Source: Nitrospira sp. | GTDB taxonomy: Bacteria > Nitrospirota > Nitrospiria > Nitrospirales > Nitrospiraceae | DNA: 64,000 nt | NCBI GenBank assembly: GCA_018242665.1 | Contig: JAFEBL010000017.1 | Span: 186,001-250,000 of the forward strand | Direction: 5' to 3' | Shown here: positions 51,431 to 61,300 of the stretch, in pieces | How the letters are laid out: every line of letters begins with the position of its first letter | How positions within the stretch are numbered: position 1 is the first letter of the stretch | Made by a program: the position numbers and the translations under genes | Notes under the pieces: generated by a model | The model's database searches: none | What the model was told of the DNA's origin: nothing | Seen by the model: the letters and a program-made list of their open reading frames with translations, nothing else

Positions 51431-53836
51431 TCAGCGCGACACCGGCGATACCCCGGCGTTCATAAAGAACACCTTCAACCGCTCGAACCAGGCGGCCCGT
51501 TCCTCCGGACTCTGAAAGAAGCTCATCTGTCCCACCGCCCGCTGCACCCGCATCAAATCGATCAGGAAATCGTATACGGCGTTGGCCGCTGCTTCGTTCG
51601 CCGCTATCGCGGCATTCTGCGAGTTCAGCAGCTTGATGATATCCACCGCTCCCCTGGAGTACTGGTCCACAACGAGATCCAAGGTCTTGCGGGCCGAGTC
51701 GGCCGCCTTCCGCGAAAGCCTGATACTGGGAAAAGAGGCGCCGGTTTGATACAGCGCCGTGCGAACTCGCTGATCCACTTGTTGTGCGGCCGCGGTCCGT
51801 TCGATCTGAATCTGGCGCAGTTCTTCACGGGCCTTCAACGCGGTGGCGCTTTTATTCCCGCCTTGGAACAGCGGAAAGGTCAGTCCGATACTCGCGACAT
51901 AAAAATTGTTCTGCGTCTGCGCAAAGCCGACCGGCCCAAGCGGAACGGTCAGGCTCCCTGCCCCTCCTCCCCCTTGGGCATACTGCTGGAACCCTGCGCC
52001 CTGCAGGGCGATCTCCGGGACCCAAAAGGCTCGCTGGGCATTCGTGAGGGTCCGTTCCTTCGCTTCAATCAACGCTTCCAACCTCCGTAACTCGGGAGCG
52101 GCCTTGATCCCTTCTTCGACTTGGAAGTCTCGGAACACCTGAAACCCCCGCGGGTTCTCGATATACTCGAACAGCTGATGCGTATCGCCCAGCAGGGCGG
52201 GATCTTCCAGGGTTTGCTCCACCGTGGAAAACGTTTCTTCCAATGGCCGGTTGAGCACCCGGTTCAAGGACACCTCCGCCTGCCGTTCTTGCGCCGCAGC
52301 GGACACGACGGCTTTTTGTCCGTTGGCCACCTCTGCTTCCCATCGAAAGACCTCGTCCCGCAAGGCGTAGCCGACGGATTCACGAGCGGCGGCCAAGTCG
52401 AGGTTGGAGCGCGTCAGCTTGAGATTGTCTTTCTGGATACGTTGCACCGTCTTGGTTCGAAGCACGGTCAGATAAGCGACCGCGGCATTCTGAGCGGTGT
52501 CCAGCCGCAACTGGTTCCGCTCCTCTTCCCGCGACATTTGCGTCTTCTGCTCGACCGTATAACGGGACCAGGCATCGTCAGAATAGAGGAGCTGTCGGAA
52601 TCCGCCGATCACAATCGCCGCTTGTCCGGGGGTCCCGCCTGTCCCGAATGTGTCGGGGCCTCGACCGTTGAGGACGCCTGAGGTGCCCACAAGGACCTGG
52701 GGCAGAAGGCCGGACCGTGCCTGACCGACCTGGCCGAGTCCCGCCTCCACCTTCCGGTTCGCGGCAGCCAGATCCAGGTTCCCTTCCATGGCGTGGCGTA
52801 CCGCATCGAATAACGCGAGGCGTCGTGAGGTGTTGGTTGGCTCCTCATTCACCAACTCCGCCTCGCTCAGCACTTGGAAACTCGGCCACTTGTCGATGGC
52901 ACGCACCGTCGCCATGTTGATGGCAAGATGCTCGCCCTGGGCAAAGGCGGTCTCAATCCGTCCTGCGTCGGTTCCCGAGAGAATACGCTGGACATTCGCT
53001 GCAATCGTCCGCGCCATTCGGCCCACATCCAACTCGGGCGACAGGGCAACGGACACGCCTCGTTGGACATCGCGTTGTCCCACGGACGAAAAGCTGGGAA
53101 GACGACGAGCCGTGAGACCGGCCACGAGATGCTCGAATTCACCCGAAGGGAGGCGCACCAGCGGCGACAGGTACACGGCGTCCGTGTTCGGAGGGATTGC
53201 GGCAAGGGCCGCTCGACCGGAAGTATCGACGGGAATCACGGTGAGTTGAACAGCTTGGGCCTCCGCAATCTTGCGGGCGCGAGCTTCGAACAGCGGGAAC
53301 GCTTCCAGTAGGATGCGATCAACCAGCACACTTAACCGCCGAAAGGGAAACACTTCTTTGAACGCGGTGAGATTTCGATCGAAACTCTTCAAGGAGACAA
53401 GGTAGTTCAGGTTCTTGACGCCGCTCGTTCCCTTCTTCATTGGCAAGCCCTGCAACTGCGGATCGAGCACGAAGGGAGCAATCACCGGTTTGGACAACTG
53501 CTTCCTTTGACTCACTTCGTGAGAGGCGAGGACGCCGAGCGCGATGATGAGATCGACACGAGACTGAGCCAACACACGATCAATCGCCTGATTCACCCCC
53601 TTCACCGACCATCCTCCCTGCAACTGTCCCTCGTCGGGAAACCGGACGTCGAATTCATGGCTGGTCAGCTCCATGATCTCCTTGCGGATCAGGTCGCGGA
53701 ATTCCGGCACAAGGTCAGACGGTCCATCCCGGACAATTCCGATCTGGACCATCGGTAACGGCTTGGTCTCCGCTTCCCGGCTCCAGAACAGGGCGAGCCC
53801 GACGCCGATGATGGACAGCCACGTTTTGAGATGCAT
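51431..53836 (-). CDS. ABC substrate-binding-like domain fused to TolC-type outer-membrane channel
   Basis: An 801-residue exported protein. After a signal helix (about 6-20), residues 28-320 resemble a periplasmic ABC substrate-binding domain (PMVQIGIVRDGPSD, then LIIALGVLASHEVSQ and PVIAPFVLDPQ), and residues 345-800 form a TolC-like domain with two long helical repeats (QVGQARSGLLPQVLVGTSG, VPEIALQGAGFQQY, VDQYSRGAVDIIKLLNSQNAA). Separate genes normally encode these. It heads the operon, so the efflux channel may carry its own ligand sensor or scavenger. The fusion is intact, with no frameshift visible. Confidence 0.85.
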   Translation of the reverse strand: MHLKTWLSIIGVGLALFWSREAETKPLPMVQIGIVRDGPSDLVPEFRDLIRKEIMELTSHEFDVRFPDEGQLQGGWSVKGVNQAIDRVLAQSRVDLIIALGVLASHEVSQRKQLSKPVIAPFVLDPQLQGLPMKKGTSGVKNLNYLVSLKSFDRNLTAFKEVFPFRRLSVLVDRILLEAFPLFEARARKIAEAQAVQLTVIPVDTSGRAALAAIPPNTDAVYLSPLVRLPSGEFEHLVAGLTARRLPSFSSVGQRDVQRGVSVALSPELDVGRMARTIAANVQRILSGTDAGRIETAFAQGEHLAINMATVRAIDKWPSFQVLSEAELVNEEPTNTSRRLALFDAVRHAMEGNLDLAAANRKVEAGLGQVGQARSGLLPQVLVGTSGVLNGRGPDTFGTGGTPGQAAIVIGGFRQLLYSDDAWSRYTVEQKTQMSREEERNQLRLDTAQNAAVAYLTVLRTKTVQRIQKDNLKLTRSNLDLAAARESVGYALRDEVFRWEAEVANGQKAVVSAAAQERQAEVSLNRVLNRPLEETFSTVEQTLEDPALLGDTHQLFEYIENPRGFQVFRDFQVEEGIKAAPELRRLEALIEAKERTLTNAQRAFWVPEIALQGAGFQQYAQGGGGAGSLTVPLGPVGFAQTQNNFYVASIGLTFPLFQGGNKSATALKAREELRQIQIERTAAAQQVDQRVRTALYQTGASFPSIRLSRKAADSARKTLDLVVDQYSRGAVDIIKLLNSQNAAIAANEAAANAVYDFLIDLMRVQRAVGQMSFFQSPEERAAWFERLKVFFMNAGVSPVSR

Positions 53837-53933
53837 AGGCCGTTACTCCCTCGAGAACAGAGTTCCTTGTCTCTTCCCACTTCTCCTGAGCGATTCTGGT
53901 CGTCGCCCAAAGCTAGGACGCCTCTCTGCCCCC

Positions 53934-53949
53934 GCACCGTCGACGGTGC
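53934..53949. terminator. 16-bp palindrome, possible stem-loop after the dehydrogenase
   Basis: GCACCGTCGACGGTGC is a perfect inverted repeat that can fold as a 6-bp stem with a TCGA loop. It lies about 20 nt downstream of the alcohol dehydrogenase stop on the minus strand. It has no T-run; it may stop transcription weakly or bind protein. Confidence 0.35.
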
Positions 53950-53968
53950 AGGCTGCGAAACGGTTTCC

Positions 53969-55033
53969 TCACGCAAAGGTAATGAGCGGCTTCAAAATTC
54001 CATCAGCCTTCATTCTCATCAGCTCGAACGCCTGCTCCACATTGCGGAAATTGAAACGATGGGTCGTCAGGGGGAGCGGATTGACGCGTCCGGTTTCCAT
54101 GAGGCGCATCAGCCGTTTCATTCGTTCTGCTCCGCCGGGGCAAAGCCCGGTTCGGATGATTTTGTCGCCCATGCCGACGCCCCATTCTTTTCGAGGCATC
54201 TGCACGTAGTCTCCATGCCCGTGATAGCCCACATTGGAGATGGTCCCGCCCGGGCGGGTCGCCTTGATACAAGCCTCGAACGTCGCCTGGGCCCCGAGGG
54301 CTTCTATCGCGGAATCCACGCCTTGTCCGCCCGTCAGATCCAGAATGGCGTGAACGGGATCTTGTTCGGTGAAGTCGACCACGACATCGGCTCCGAAGTC
54401 TTTCGCCAGTTGCTTCCGCCGCGGAACCGATTCCACCGCAATGACCAGGCCGGCTCCCAGCAACCGCGCTCCCACCGTCGCCATGAGTCCGACCGGGCCC
54501 TGGGCGAAGACCGCCACCGTGCCGCCGATGGGAATATTCGCATGCTCGGCGCCCATGAATCCGGTCGACATCATGTCAGAGCAGTAGGCGGCCTGCTCAT
54601 CGGTGAGTTTCGCGGGAATCGGCGCCAGGTTCGCTTGCGCGCTGTTGACGTGGAAATATTCGGCAAGGTTTCCGTCTTTCACGTTTGCAAACTTCCATCC
54701 GCCGAGCATCTCTTGACACTGCGAGGTGTAGCCGCGCAGGCAATTCTCGCACTGGTAACAAGGGGTGATCGCATTGACGGCCACCCGGTCTCCTTCCCGG
54801 AACCCCTTGACCGCGCCACCCAGTTTGTAAATGATGCCGACGGCTTCATGGCCCAGTGTCAGGTTGGTGCGTTCTCCGATCGCCCCGCCGACGGTATGGA
54901 CATCCGACGTGCAGACGAGCGCGGCGGTGGTCTTGACGATCGCATCGTTCGGTCCCGGATCAGCAATCGGTTTTTCCATCATCCCCACCGACCCGATCCT
55001 TTTCATGACGAACGTGTTCATGGTTTGGGGCAT
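53969..55033 (-). CDS. zinc-dependent alcohol dehydrogenase (secondary alcohol type)
   Basis: A 354-residue cytoplasmic medium-chain dehydrogenase. The catalytic zinc residues appear as CTSDVHTV (Cys about 41) and GHEAVG (His about 62), and the structural zinc Cys cluster CYQCENCLRGYTSQC is complete. The Rossmann loop is FAQGPVGLMATVGARLLGAG, and the basic Arg after the ES of VESVPRR suggests NADP. It resembles secondary-alcohol and isopropanol dehydrogenases. GGAAGG precedes the ATG. It could reoxidise NAD(P)H when oxygen is absent. Confidence 0.9.
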   Translation of the reverse strand: MPQTMNTFVMKRIGSVGMMEKPIADPGPNDAIVKTTAALVCTSDVHTVGGAIGERTNLTLGHEAVGIIYKLGGAVKGFREGDRVAVNAITPCYQCENCLRGYTSQCQEMLGGWKFANVKDGNLAEYFHVNSAQANLAPIPAKLTDEQAAYCSDMMSTGFMGAEHANIPIGGTVAVFAQGPVGLMATVGARLLGAGLVIAVESVPRRKQLAKDFGADVVVDFTEQDPVHAILDLTGGQGVDSAIEALGAQATFEACIKATRPGGTISNVGYHGHGDYVQMPRKEWGVGMGDKIIRTGLCPGGAERMKRLMRLMETGRVNPLPLTTHRFNFRNVEQAFELMRMKADGILKPLITFA

Positions 55034-55558
55034 GTGTGATCCCTTCCTTTTTTGTAGATGCCGACACTTGGATACGCTCGGGCACCAAGATCTTGCCCTT
55101 TTGCATACGCGTACGCGCGCCTTCCCGACTCAATCGGGCGATCGCAAGGAAGATTTGCCCACGTGAGGTCCGGCCATTCGAGAATGAGATCGCCCAACAT
55201 GCTACCGGGTAATCAAAGGATGGTTTCACGCATTCGATGATCCGAATCCCCTTCTATCTCCATATGTTCGCCCCCTGATGCCCTGTGACGTGTGAATCTC
55301 TCAGCAATTCAGATGCCATGAGCGGAGAGAAGAAACGATTCATTGAGAAAGTAAAAACAACGACGAGTTAGACCGGCCGAGGAAGATATGGCGGAATTGC
55401 AGCAGATGGAGGATTGTGGTGTTTCGGGCCAACTACGATGAGAGGACTGTGGTGTTGAGGGTCAACCGTGAAGAGTAGAAGACGTGCGTGTGAGCATCTC
55501 TAGCAGGATGTTGAAAAATCCCGCCAGCTTTATTCAGCGCGTCGTGAACCTCAGCGGC
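55034..55558. other. long intergenic region, no gene recognised
   Basis: About 525 nt between the alcohol dehydrogenase gene and the decayed bactofilin-like gene. It should hold the dehydrogenase promoter. The part from about 55501 (TAGCAGGATGTTGAAAAAT) resembles, from memory, a dispersed intergenic element of Nitrospira-like genomes; I cannot confirm this. No ORF here is supported. Confidence 0.35.
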
Positions 55559-55762
55559 TCATCGAATACGTAGTTGACCAGCGGAGCTTTCGACATGGGG
55601 CTCGAATGCAACATAGTCGCCCTGGGCAACCTGGCCGGCTCGCAGAACGGCCCGATCACCAAACAGCGACCGAGGGTTCGAGTCGTCGGCAGCGCCCGGC
55701 AAAGCGGCAGGCCCCAGCAGGAGCATCATCGCGGCCGCCACGATCCCAGCTTTGTAGTTCAT
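55559..55762 (-). pseudogene. truncated paralogue of the bactofilin-like protein N-terminus
   Basis: A 67-codon frame with a signal peptide (MNYKAGIVAAAMMLLLG) followed by RAVLRAGQVAQGDYVAFEPHVE, which closely matches RAVLQAGQVVQGDYFAFGRHVE in the protein encoded at 39305. The match stops after about 22 residues and the frame soon ends, so the rest of the gene is lost. Another frame continues PLVNYVFDEPLRFTTR. Its ATG overlaps the stop of the DUF2231 gene. Confidence 0.6.
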
Positions 55763-56187
55763 CGTGGGAGAATCCCCGCGCCATAGCGATAGACTAAATC
55801 GCCACCGAAATAGCTGGCGACCAACAGTAACAATGATCCGGCACTACCCAGAACCAGCACCAGCACCCGACGCTCCCGCATCAGTCCCCAGTACGACACC
55901 AGTCGCAGGCCCAGCAAGGCGACAAACACCCAGAAGACCGCAAATGCCAGTTCTTCATGCGTCTCAATCGCCTGTTTCGGGATGGTGCCGCTGCGCTCGA
56001 CGGCTTCCTCCGCAACATGTCCTGTCAGCAGGGCTGCCGCGGTCGCCATGACTCCAAGCACTAAGAGTGACCGACTCGTCTCCCGAAACTGCTCGCCACG
56101 CCACCGGAGCGCCAATACATCAAACAACCAGCTCGCCAGCAGCAGGGCGATGGGAAAATGCACGACCATCGGATGAATGGGATGCAT
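55759..56187 (-). CDS. DUF2231-family membrane protein
   Basis: A 142-residue inner-membrane protein with four helices. It begins MHPIHPMVVHFPIALLLASW, the DUF2231 signature with conserved His, followed by TGHVAEEAVERS and an amphipathic tail YFGGDLVYRYG. His positions hint at haem or metal binding, but the function is unknown. A GGAG site lies upstream of the ATG at 56187. Its stop overlaps the remnant ORF. Confidence 0.85.
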   Translation of the reverse strand: MHPIHPMVVHFPIALLLASWLFDVLALRWRGEQFRETSRSLLVLGVMATAAALLTGHVAEEAVERSGTIPKQAIETHEELAFAVFWVFVALLGLRLVSYWGLMRERRVLVLVLGSAGSLLLLVASYFGGDLVYRYGAGILPR

Positions 56188-56403
56188 AGGGCTCCTCGGT
56201 AGACAGCGGACCTCCGGCGGACCGGTTGCTTGCATCGAGAGTGCAAGGATGGAGCCTTGTCCGAATCGACTGCAAAAACCGAACGTATCAGCTGGTCGGC
56301 GATTGAGGATCGCGGGACGGCACTCCAAGCGGGGAGGTCTGCTACAGAGACGGCCGTTCGGTCTGGGGCAGAATGCAACAGGCGCAGAGGCGGATCATGC
56401 TCG

Positions 56404-58131
56404 TCATTCTCGCGCCGCGACGGACAGCAGGAAGAGATGTTTGCGGCTCGGTTGCAAAAAATCCCGCACGTGCTCAACCTGCAACCCGGCCGATTGCTGC
56501 AAGGCCTGCATGGGTCGCTCTTCAGTGAGGATCCTGATCGGCCCCCGTTCGCGCGCGACCTGGCGCACCGCATCGGGATCAGGCAGCGCCGGCACCACAT
56601 GATCCCGCTTCAAATAATAGAGGGCATCCTCATTCTTCGGCCACCCCGGGATATACAGGAAGACTGCGGGACCGGTTTCTCTCGCCACAGCCTTGATGTC
56701 CTCCGTGACCTTACGTGGCGAGGCGGCCTGATCGATCGCAGGGAATACGTAGTTGACCACCAACAGGACATAGGCAACCGCGAGCACACCGACCAGCTGA
56801 AGCGCACGATGCAGGCGCGCCTTCACGACCGCATACAGCAATGCGCCGGACAGACCGACGATCGCCAGGATGAACAGGGGTGACACCACTGGCGACGCGA
56901 CCAACCAACGCCGTCGCAACGGCGCCGCCCCGAAGAACATCCCGGCCGCGAACACGATCGCCAGGACCACGAGCAGCAGCTTCAGGAGAGGGGTCATCAA
57001 ACGAGGATCGTCTGCCGCCGCGAACATTCGATGGTACCAGTAGCCGATCATCAGCCCGATCCCCGGCACGATGGTCATGAGGTAGGGCTCCCGCTTGAGC
57101 GTGGCCAAGCTGAAGGCCGTAAAGAGGCTGAGCACCCAGACCAGCAACAACAATTCAGTCGGATGCGCGCGGAGCGGACGTTGCCCCCAGAGCAGCAGCA
57201 GCGCCGAGGGAAGCACCGCACACCAGGGAAAGAAATCGGCCCACATCATTCCGAGATACCAATAGAACGGGTGGCCGTCGCGAGCCACGCCGACGGATCC
57301 GGCGAGGCCGGTGTTCCACACGGACCCGATTGCGCTCAGGAGCTTGAAATGATGCTGATAGCCGGGCCCTAGCATCGATGCATATCCGACCATCAGGATG
57401 AGGGCCACACCCAACCCGACCCAGAACCATCGGTCCTTCAGCATGCGCGTATCGCGCTGAATCCCCGCATAGGTGCTCATGACGAGCAACGGCAGAAAGA
57501 ACCCGTGCATCTCCTTCAACATCGCGCCAAGCGCCATGGCGAGAAAGGCCAGCACATACCATCGTGAGCTACGGCCCAGGAACTGAACCTGGATCCAGGC
57601 AAACAAGGCCAGCGTCACCAAAAAGGTCAAGGTGGAATCGAACAGCACACGACGCCCGTACCAGAGAAAGACATGGCTGGTCGCGACAACCAGTGCCGCC
57701 CAGAATCCCGCCGTCGAAGACAGTAGTCTCGTCCCCAGCACATACACCAGCACCATCGTGCCAATCGCCGCAAGAGACCCTGGTAGACGCAATGCGATTT
57801 CGTGATCACCCCACAGGGTCGTCGAGAGGTGGAGCATCCAAAAAAACAACGGGGGCTTGTTGAAATACGGTTCGTCTTGATAGGTCAGGTCGAAGAACTC
57901 GCGCCGCCGGCCCATTTCTCCGGCAATGCCTGCATAGAGCCCTTCGCTGCCCTCCAAGAGCGAGAGATGGAGATTGGCAAAATAGGCCCAGCCTCCCACG
58001 AGCACCAGCAGCAAGACCTCAAGACCTCGAACCCCGGCCGGGTTGTCCCAGAGGGTCATCCACGCGGGCCTCTGGCTTCGGGACAAAGAATCGGCTTCGA
58101 GCTGCGACTGCGACACACTCATATCTGACAT
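56404..58131 (-). CDS. GT39/ArnT-like glycosyltransferase (membrane)
   Basis: A 575-residue polytopic protein with about 11 helices. The first periplasmic loop has GSEGLYAGIAGEMGRR and DEPYFNKPPLFFW, the pattern of dolichyl- or undecaprenyl-phosphate sugar transferases of the PMT superfamily (Asp/Glu in the first loop). A soluble C-terminal part of about 130 residues follows. The ATG at 58131 has a strong GGAAGG site; the GTG start at 58170 does not. The acceptor, lipid A or a glycan, is unknown. Confidence 0.88.
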   Translation of the reverse strand: MSDMSVSQSQLEADSLSRSQRPAWMTLWDNPAGVRGLEVLLLVLVGGWAYFANLHLSLLEGSEGLYAGIAGEMGRRREFFDLTYQDEPYFNKPPLFFWMLHLSTTLWGDHEIALRLPGSLAAIGTMVLVYVLGTRLLSSTAGFWAALVVATSHVFLWYGRRVLFDSTLTFLVTLALFAWIQVQFLGRSSRWYVLAFLAMALGAMLKEMHGFFLPLLVMSTYAGIQRDTRMLKDRWFWVGLGVALILMVGYASMLGPGYQHHFKLLSAIGSVWNTGLAGSVGVARDGHPFYWYLGMMWADFFPWCAVLPSALLLLWGQRPLRAHPTELLLLVWVLSLFTAFSLATLKREPYLMTIVPGIGLMIGYWYHRMFAAADDPRLMTPLLKLLLVVLAIVFAAGMFFGAAPLRRRWLVASPVVSPLFILAIVGLSGALLYAVVKARLHRALQLVGVLAVAYVLLVVNYVFPAIDQAASPRKVTEDIKAVARETGPAVFLYIPGWPKNEDALYYLKRDHVVPALPDPDAVRQVARERGPIRILTEERPMQALQQSAGLQVEHVRDFLQPSRKHLFLLSVAARE

Positions 58132-58179
58132 CTGCCTTCCTACGAGATCGAGATTCGTGGCCCTGTTCACGGCTCATGG

Positions 58180-58207
58180 GATTCCCCCTCACCGTTCGGT
58201 GGGAATC
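58180..58207. promoter_or_regulatory. imperfect dyad upstream of GT39 gene
   Basis: GATTCC and GGAATC flank a smaller CACC/GGTG stem, giving a bulged hairpin 49 nt before the GT39 start and about 160 nt after the sensor kinase stop. It could end kinase transcription or be an operator. There is no T-run. Confidence 0.3.
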
Positions 58208-58365
58208 AAATGCGGGAGGCATGGCTTTACGGCATCCTACGCCTGCTGGTCAAGCGGGAGCTGCCATCGGATGAGGCGGACATCGCGCCGGCCTCACAAC
58301 CTCCCGTGAATTCGAAACAGATCCTGTGACGCAGCGCGGCCACGTCGGCCAAGCAGGCCGAATCG

Positions 58366-61300
58366 TCATGTGCTGAAAAGCCCTTCCCACGTCGGTTCGG
58401 CTGCCTCGACCGCCTCACGGATCGCGCCGTAGAGCGAGTCGACCGCCATCTCTTTCGTCAGAAGCCGCATCGCACCCGCGCGCGCCATCGCTTCGGCATT
58501 TTCACTATCCGCATTCACCGAGAGACCGATCACGGTCGTGTCCGGATACTGTGCCTTGATCTCGGCGGTGGCCTCGATCCCGTTCATGTTCGGCATGCTG
58601 ATATCCATCACCACCACCCGCGGCCGTAACTCGCGTGCGAGCCTCACGGCCTCGACTCCGTCCTGTGCTTCGCCGATAACCTGGATATCGTCGTAGGCGT
58701 CCAACATGGAGCGAAGTCCTTGCCGTACCATCGCATGGTCATCGACCAGCAGCACCCGAATACCGGCCGCCGACGCCGCTGAAGGCGCAGGGGCAATGGT
58801 TGAACCATTCATGGACGGATCAACCGCCAATGTGATCGGCTGGCCGCTTTCCGCAACCCATGGATCACCCCCGACCGGCAACATCAAGATCGCTCTGGTG
58901 CCTTGATTCGGCCCCGACTGAATCTCGAAGGAGCCTCCCAGCGCCCGCATCCGCTCCCGAATGCTCAGAAGTCCGAATTTTGACGAGACGCCGGTCCCAG
59001 CCTGAAGCGTGACAATCGAGGGATCAAAGCCCGCACCCTGGTCGCACACCTCTATCCGCAGGACGCCCTCCGGGCGCTCCATCGTCACGGTGGCCTGCCC
59101 CGTTCCGCCATGTTTCCACGAATTGATCAACAGCTCGCGGACCGATTGAAACAGCAGCATGGACTGGTCTTCCGGCAACCGGAGTCCGTCATCTTTCGGC
59201 AGGACCACGGTCACCGACACCTCATGTTTCTTCATGTAGTCGGCCAACCAGTTCAATCCTGCGGCGAGCCCGTGATCGCGCAGCACCGGCGGACTCAGTT
59301 CCGCCACGAGCGTGCGGGTATATTGCAGGGCGTCGGAAAAGATCGCATCCGTTCCTTCGATGACGTCGGCGAGTGCGGGCATCGACGCCGCCAACCGCTT
59401 GCCCTGCCCCATCTTTAACTTTCCCAACACCAAGGTCTGCTGGAGGTGATCGTGCAATTCCGTCGCGAGCCGCTTACGCTCCCGTTGTTCGGCCAGATTC
59501 AACTCCGTCGCCATGGCCCGGAGCCGGTCCTGCGACTGAACCAATTCGGCGGTTTTCACATTCACCGCCTGCTCCAGCTTGACGTTCCATTGCCGAAGAC
59601 GCTGTTGCGCCTCCCGCAATGCGGCTTCGGCGGCCTTCCGTTCGGTCACGTCCTCCACGACGACACCGAAACCGCGAACCTCTCCCATCTGGTCATAGAC
59701 CGGATACCAATTCTCATTCCAATAGCGCGTCACACCCGGCGCTGCCGCTGTCTCACCGCTGAACTCATGATTGATGACAGGCCGGCCCGTGGAGAGGATA
59801 CGGTTCGTGACCTCATAGACGGTCGCTGCGAGCGACGGGACAATGTCCGACACATGTTTGCCGATATGGGCCTCGACCGACAATCCGTTCAGCTCGGCCA
59901 GGCGCGGATTGATGCGCTCATACCGCAACTGCCGGTTCATGTAGCAGAAGCCCATCGGCGCGCTGAGCAAGAGCGAGTCGAGGAGGGCATGGGCCTCGAA
60001 GAGCCGTTCCTCCGCCTGTTTCCGTTCGGTGATGTCGATGACCGACCCGATGTAGCCAAGGAATTCGCCCGATTCAGCGCGGCGCGGCGCGGCGGCATCG
60101 ATAGCCCAACGGTATGCGCCATCGCGGCGGCGGAGACGGTATTCGACTTGGAACGCTTCGCTGCGGACGCTGGCGCCCATGAACACATCCCGCGCCTGAC
60201 GGCGGTCGTCGGGATGCACGGCGTCGATCCAGCCGAAACCCAGTCCGGCTTGCGCGGTCTGACCGGTGAAGTCGTACCATGATTGACTGAGAAAATTGCA
60301 AAAGCCGGTCTGGTCGGTTACCCAGACCATCACGGGAGCGTTGTCAGCCATCTCGCGGAACCGCGCTTCGCTTTCGCGCACGGCCTGCTCGGCACGCTTG
60401 CGGGCGTCGCTGTCCTGCACGACGGCGAGCAGCCCTTGTGGCTGTCCGTGGCCGTCCCGCAGCGCAGAGACGGCCACGTTCACCCAGACCCAGGTTCCGT
60501 CTGGTCGGCCATAGCGTTTTTCGATGACATATTCTTCCAGCGTTCCCGCAGCCACCTCTTCCATCCTCGACCGGTTGCAGCTCCAGTCATCAGGATGGGT
60601 CAGGTCGGCGCAGGAACAGGCGAGGAGCTGTTCGCGCGTGCGATGCACAATCTGGCACATGCGCTCATTCACCTCCAGGAACCGTCCCTCCAGATCGACG
60701 ACCACGATGCCGGTCGCAGCTTGTTTGAACATAGCCCGCAGGCGCTCTTCGCTGGTCCGCAGCACTTCTTCCGCCCATTTGCGTTCCAAATAGTCGGCCG
60801 CTTGACGTGCCAGCAGATCCATGAGGCGCAAGGCCATTTGGTCCGGCAGATGCGGCGCCGCGAAATGGGTCGAAATCATTCCCAACACCGCGCCTGCGCT
60901 GCTGATCAACGGAGTCGATTGCACGGCTCGCACGCCGGCGGCCAGCAACACGTTCAACGACGGCTCTCCGGCGAATAGGGGGCTCTGCGCGACGTCGCCC
61001 ACGACGATGCGTTCATGCGCATCCATGGCCGCCCCGCAGGCCGCCTTTTCAGATGCGCGCACCTCGGCGAAGAAATCGAGAAACGATTTCTCGAATCCTC
61101 GATGAGCCGCGATGGTCAGCGCGCCGGTCGTTCTGTTCAGCACCTGGAGGTTGCCTTTGCTCGCTCCCGTCAGTGCGATTGCGGCCTCCACGAATTGGTC
61201 CAGACAACGCGTCACCTCTTCTCCCGCCTGCACGCACCGGTTGCCCGTCTCGCACAATCGCGTCATGGCTTCGAGCTCGGCCGCCATGCGTGCTTCACTC

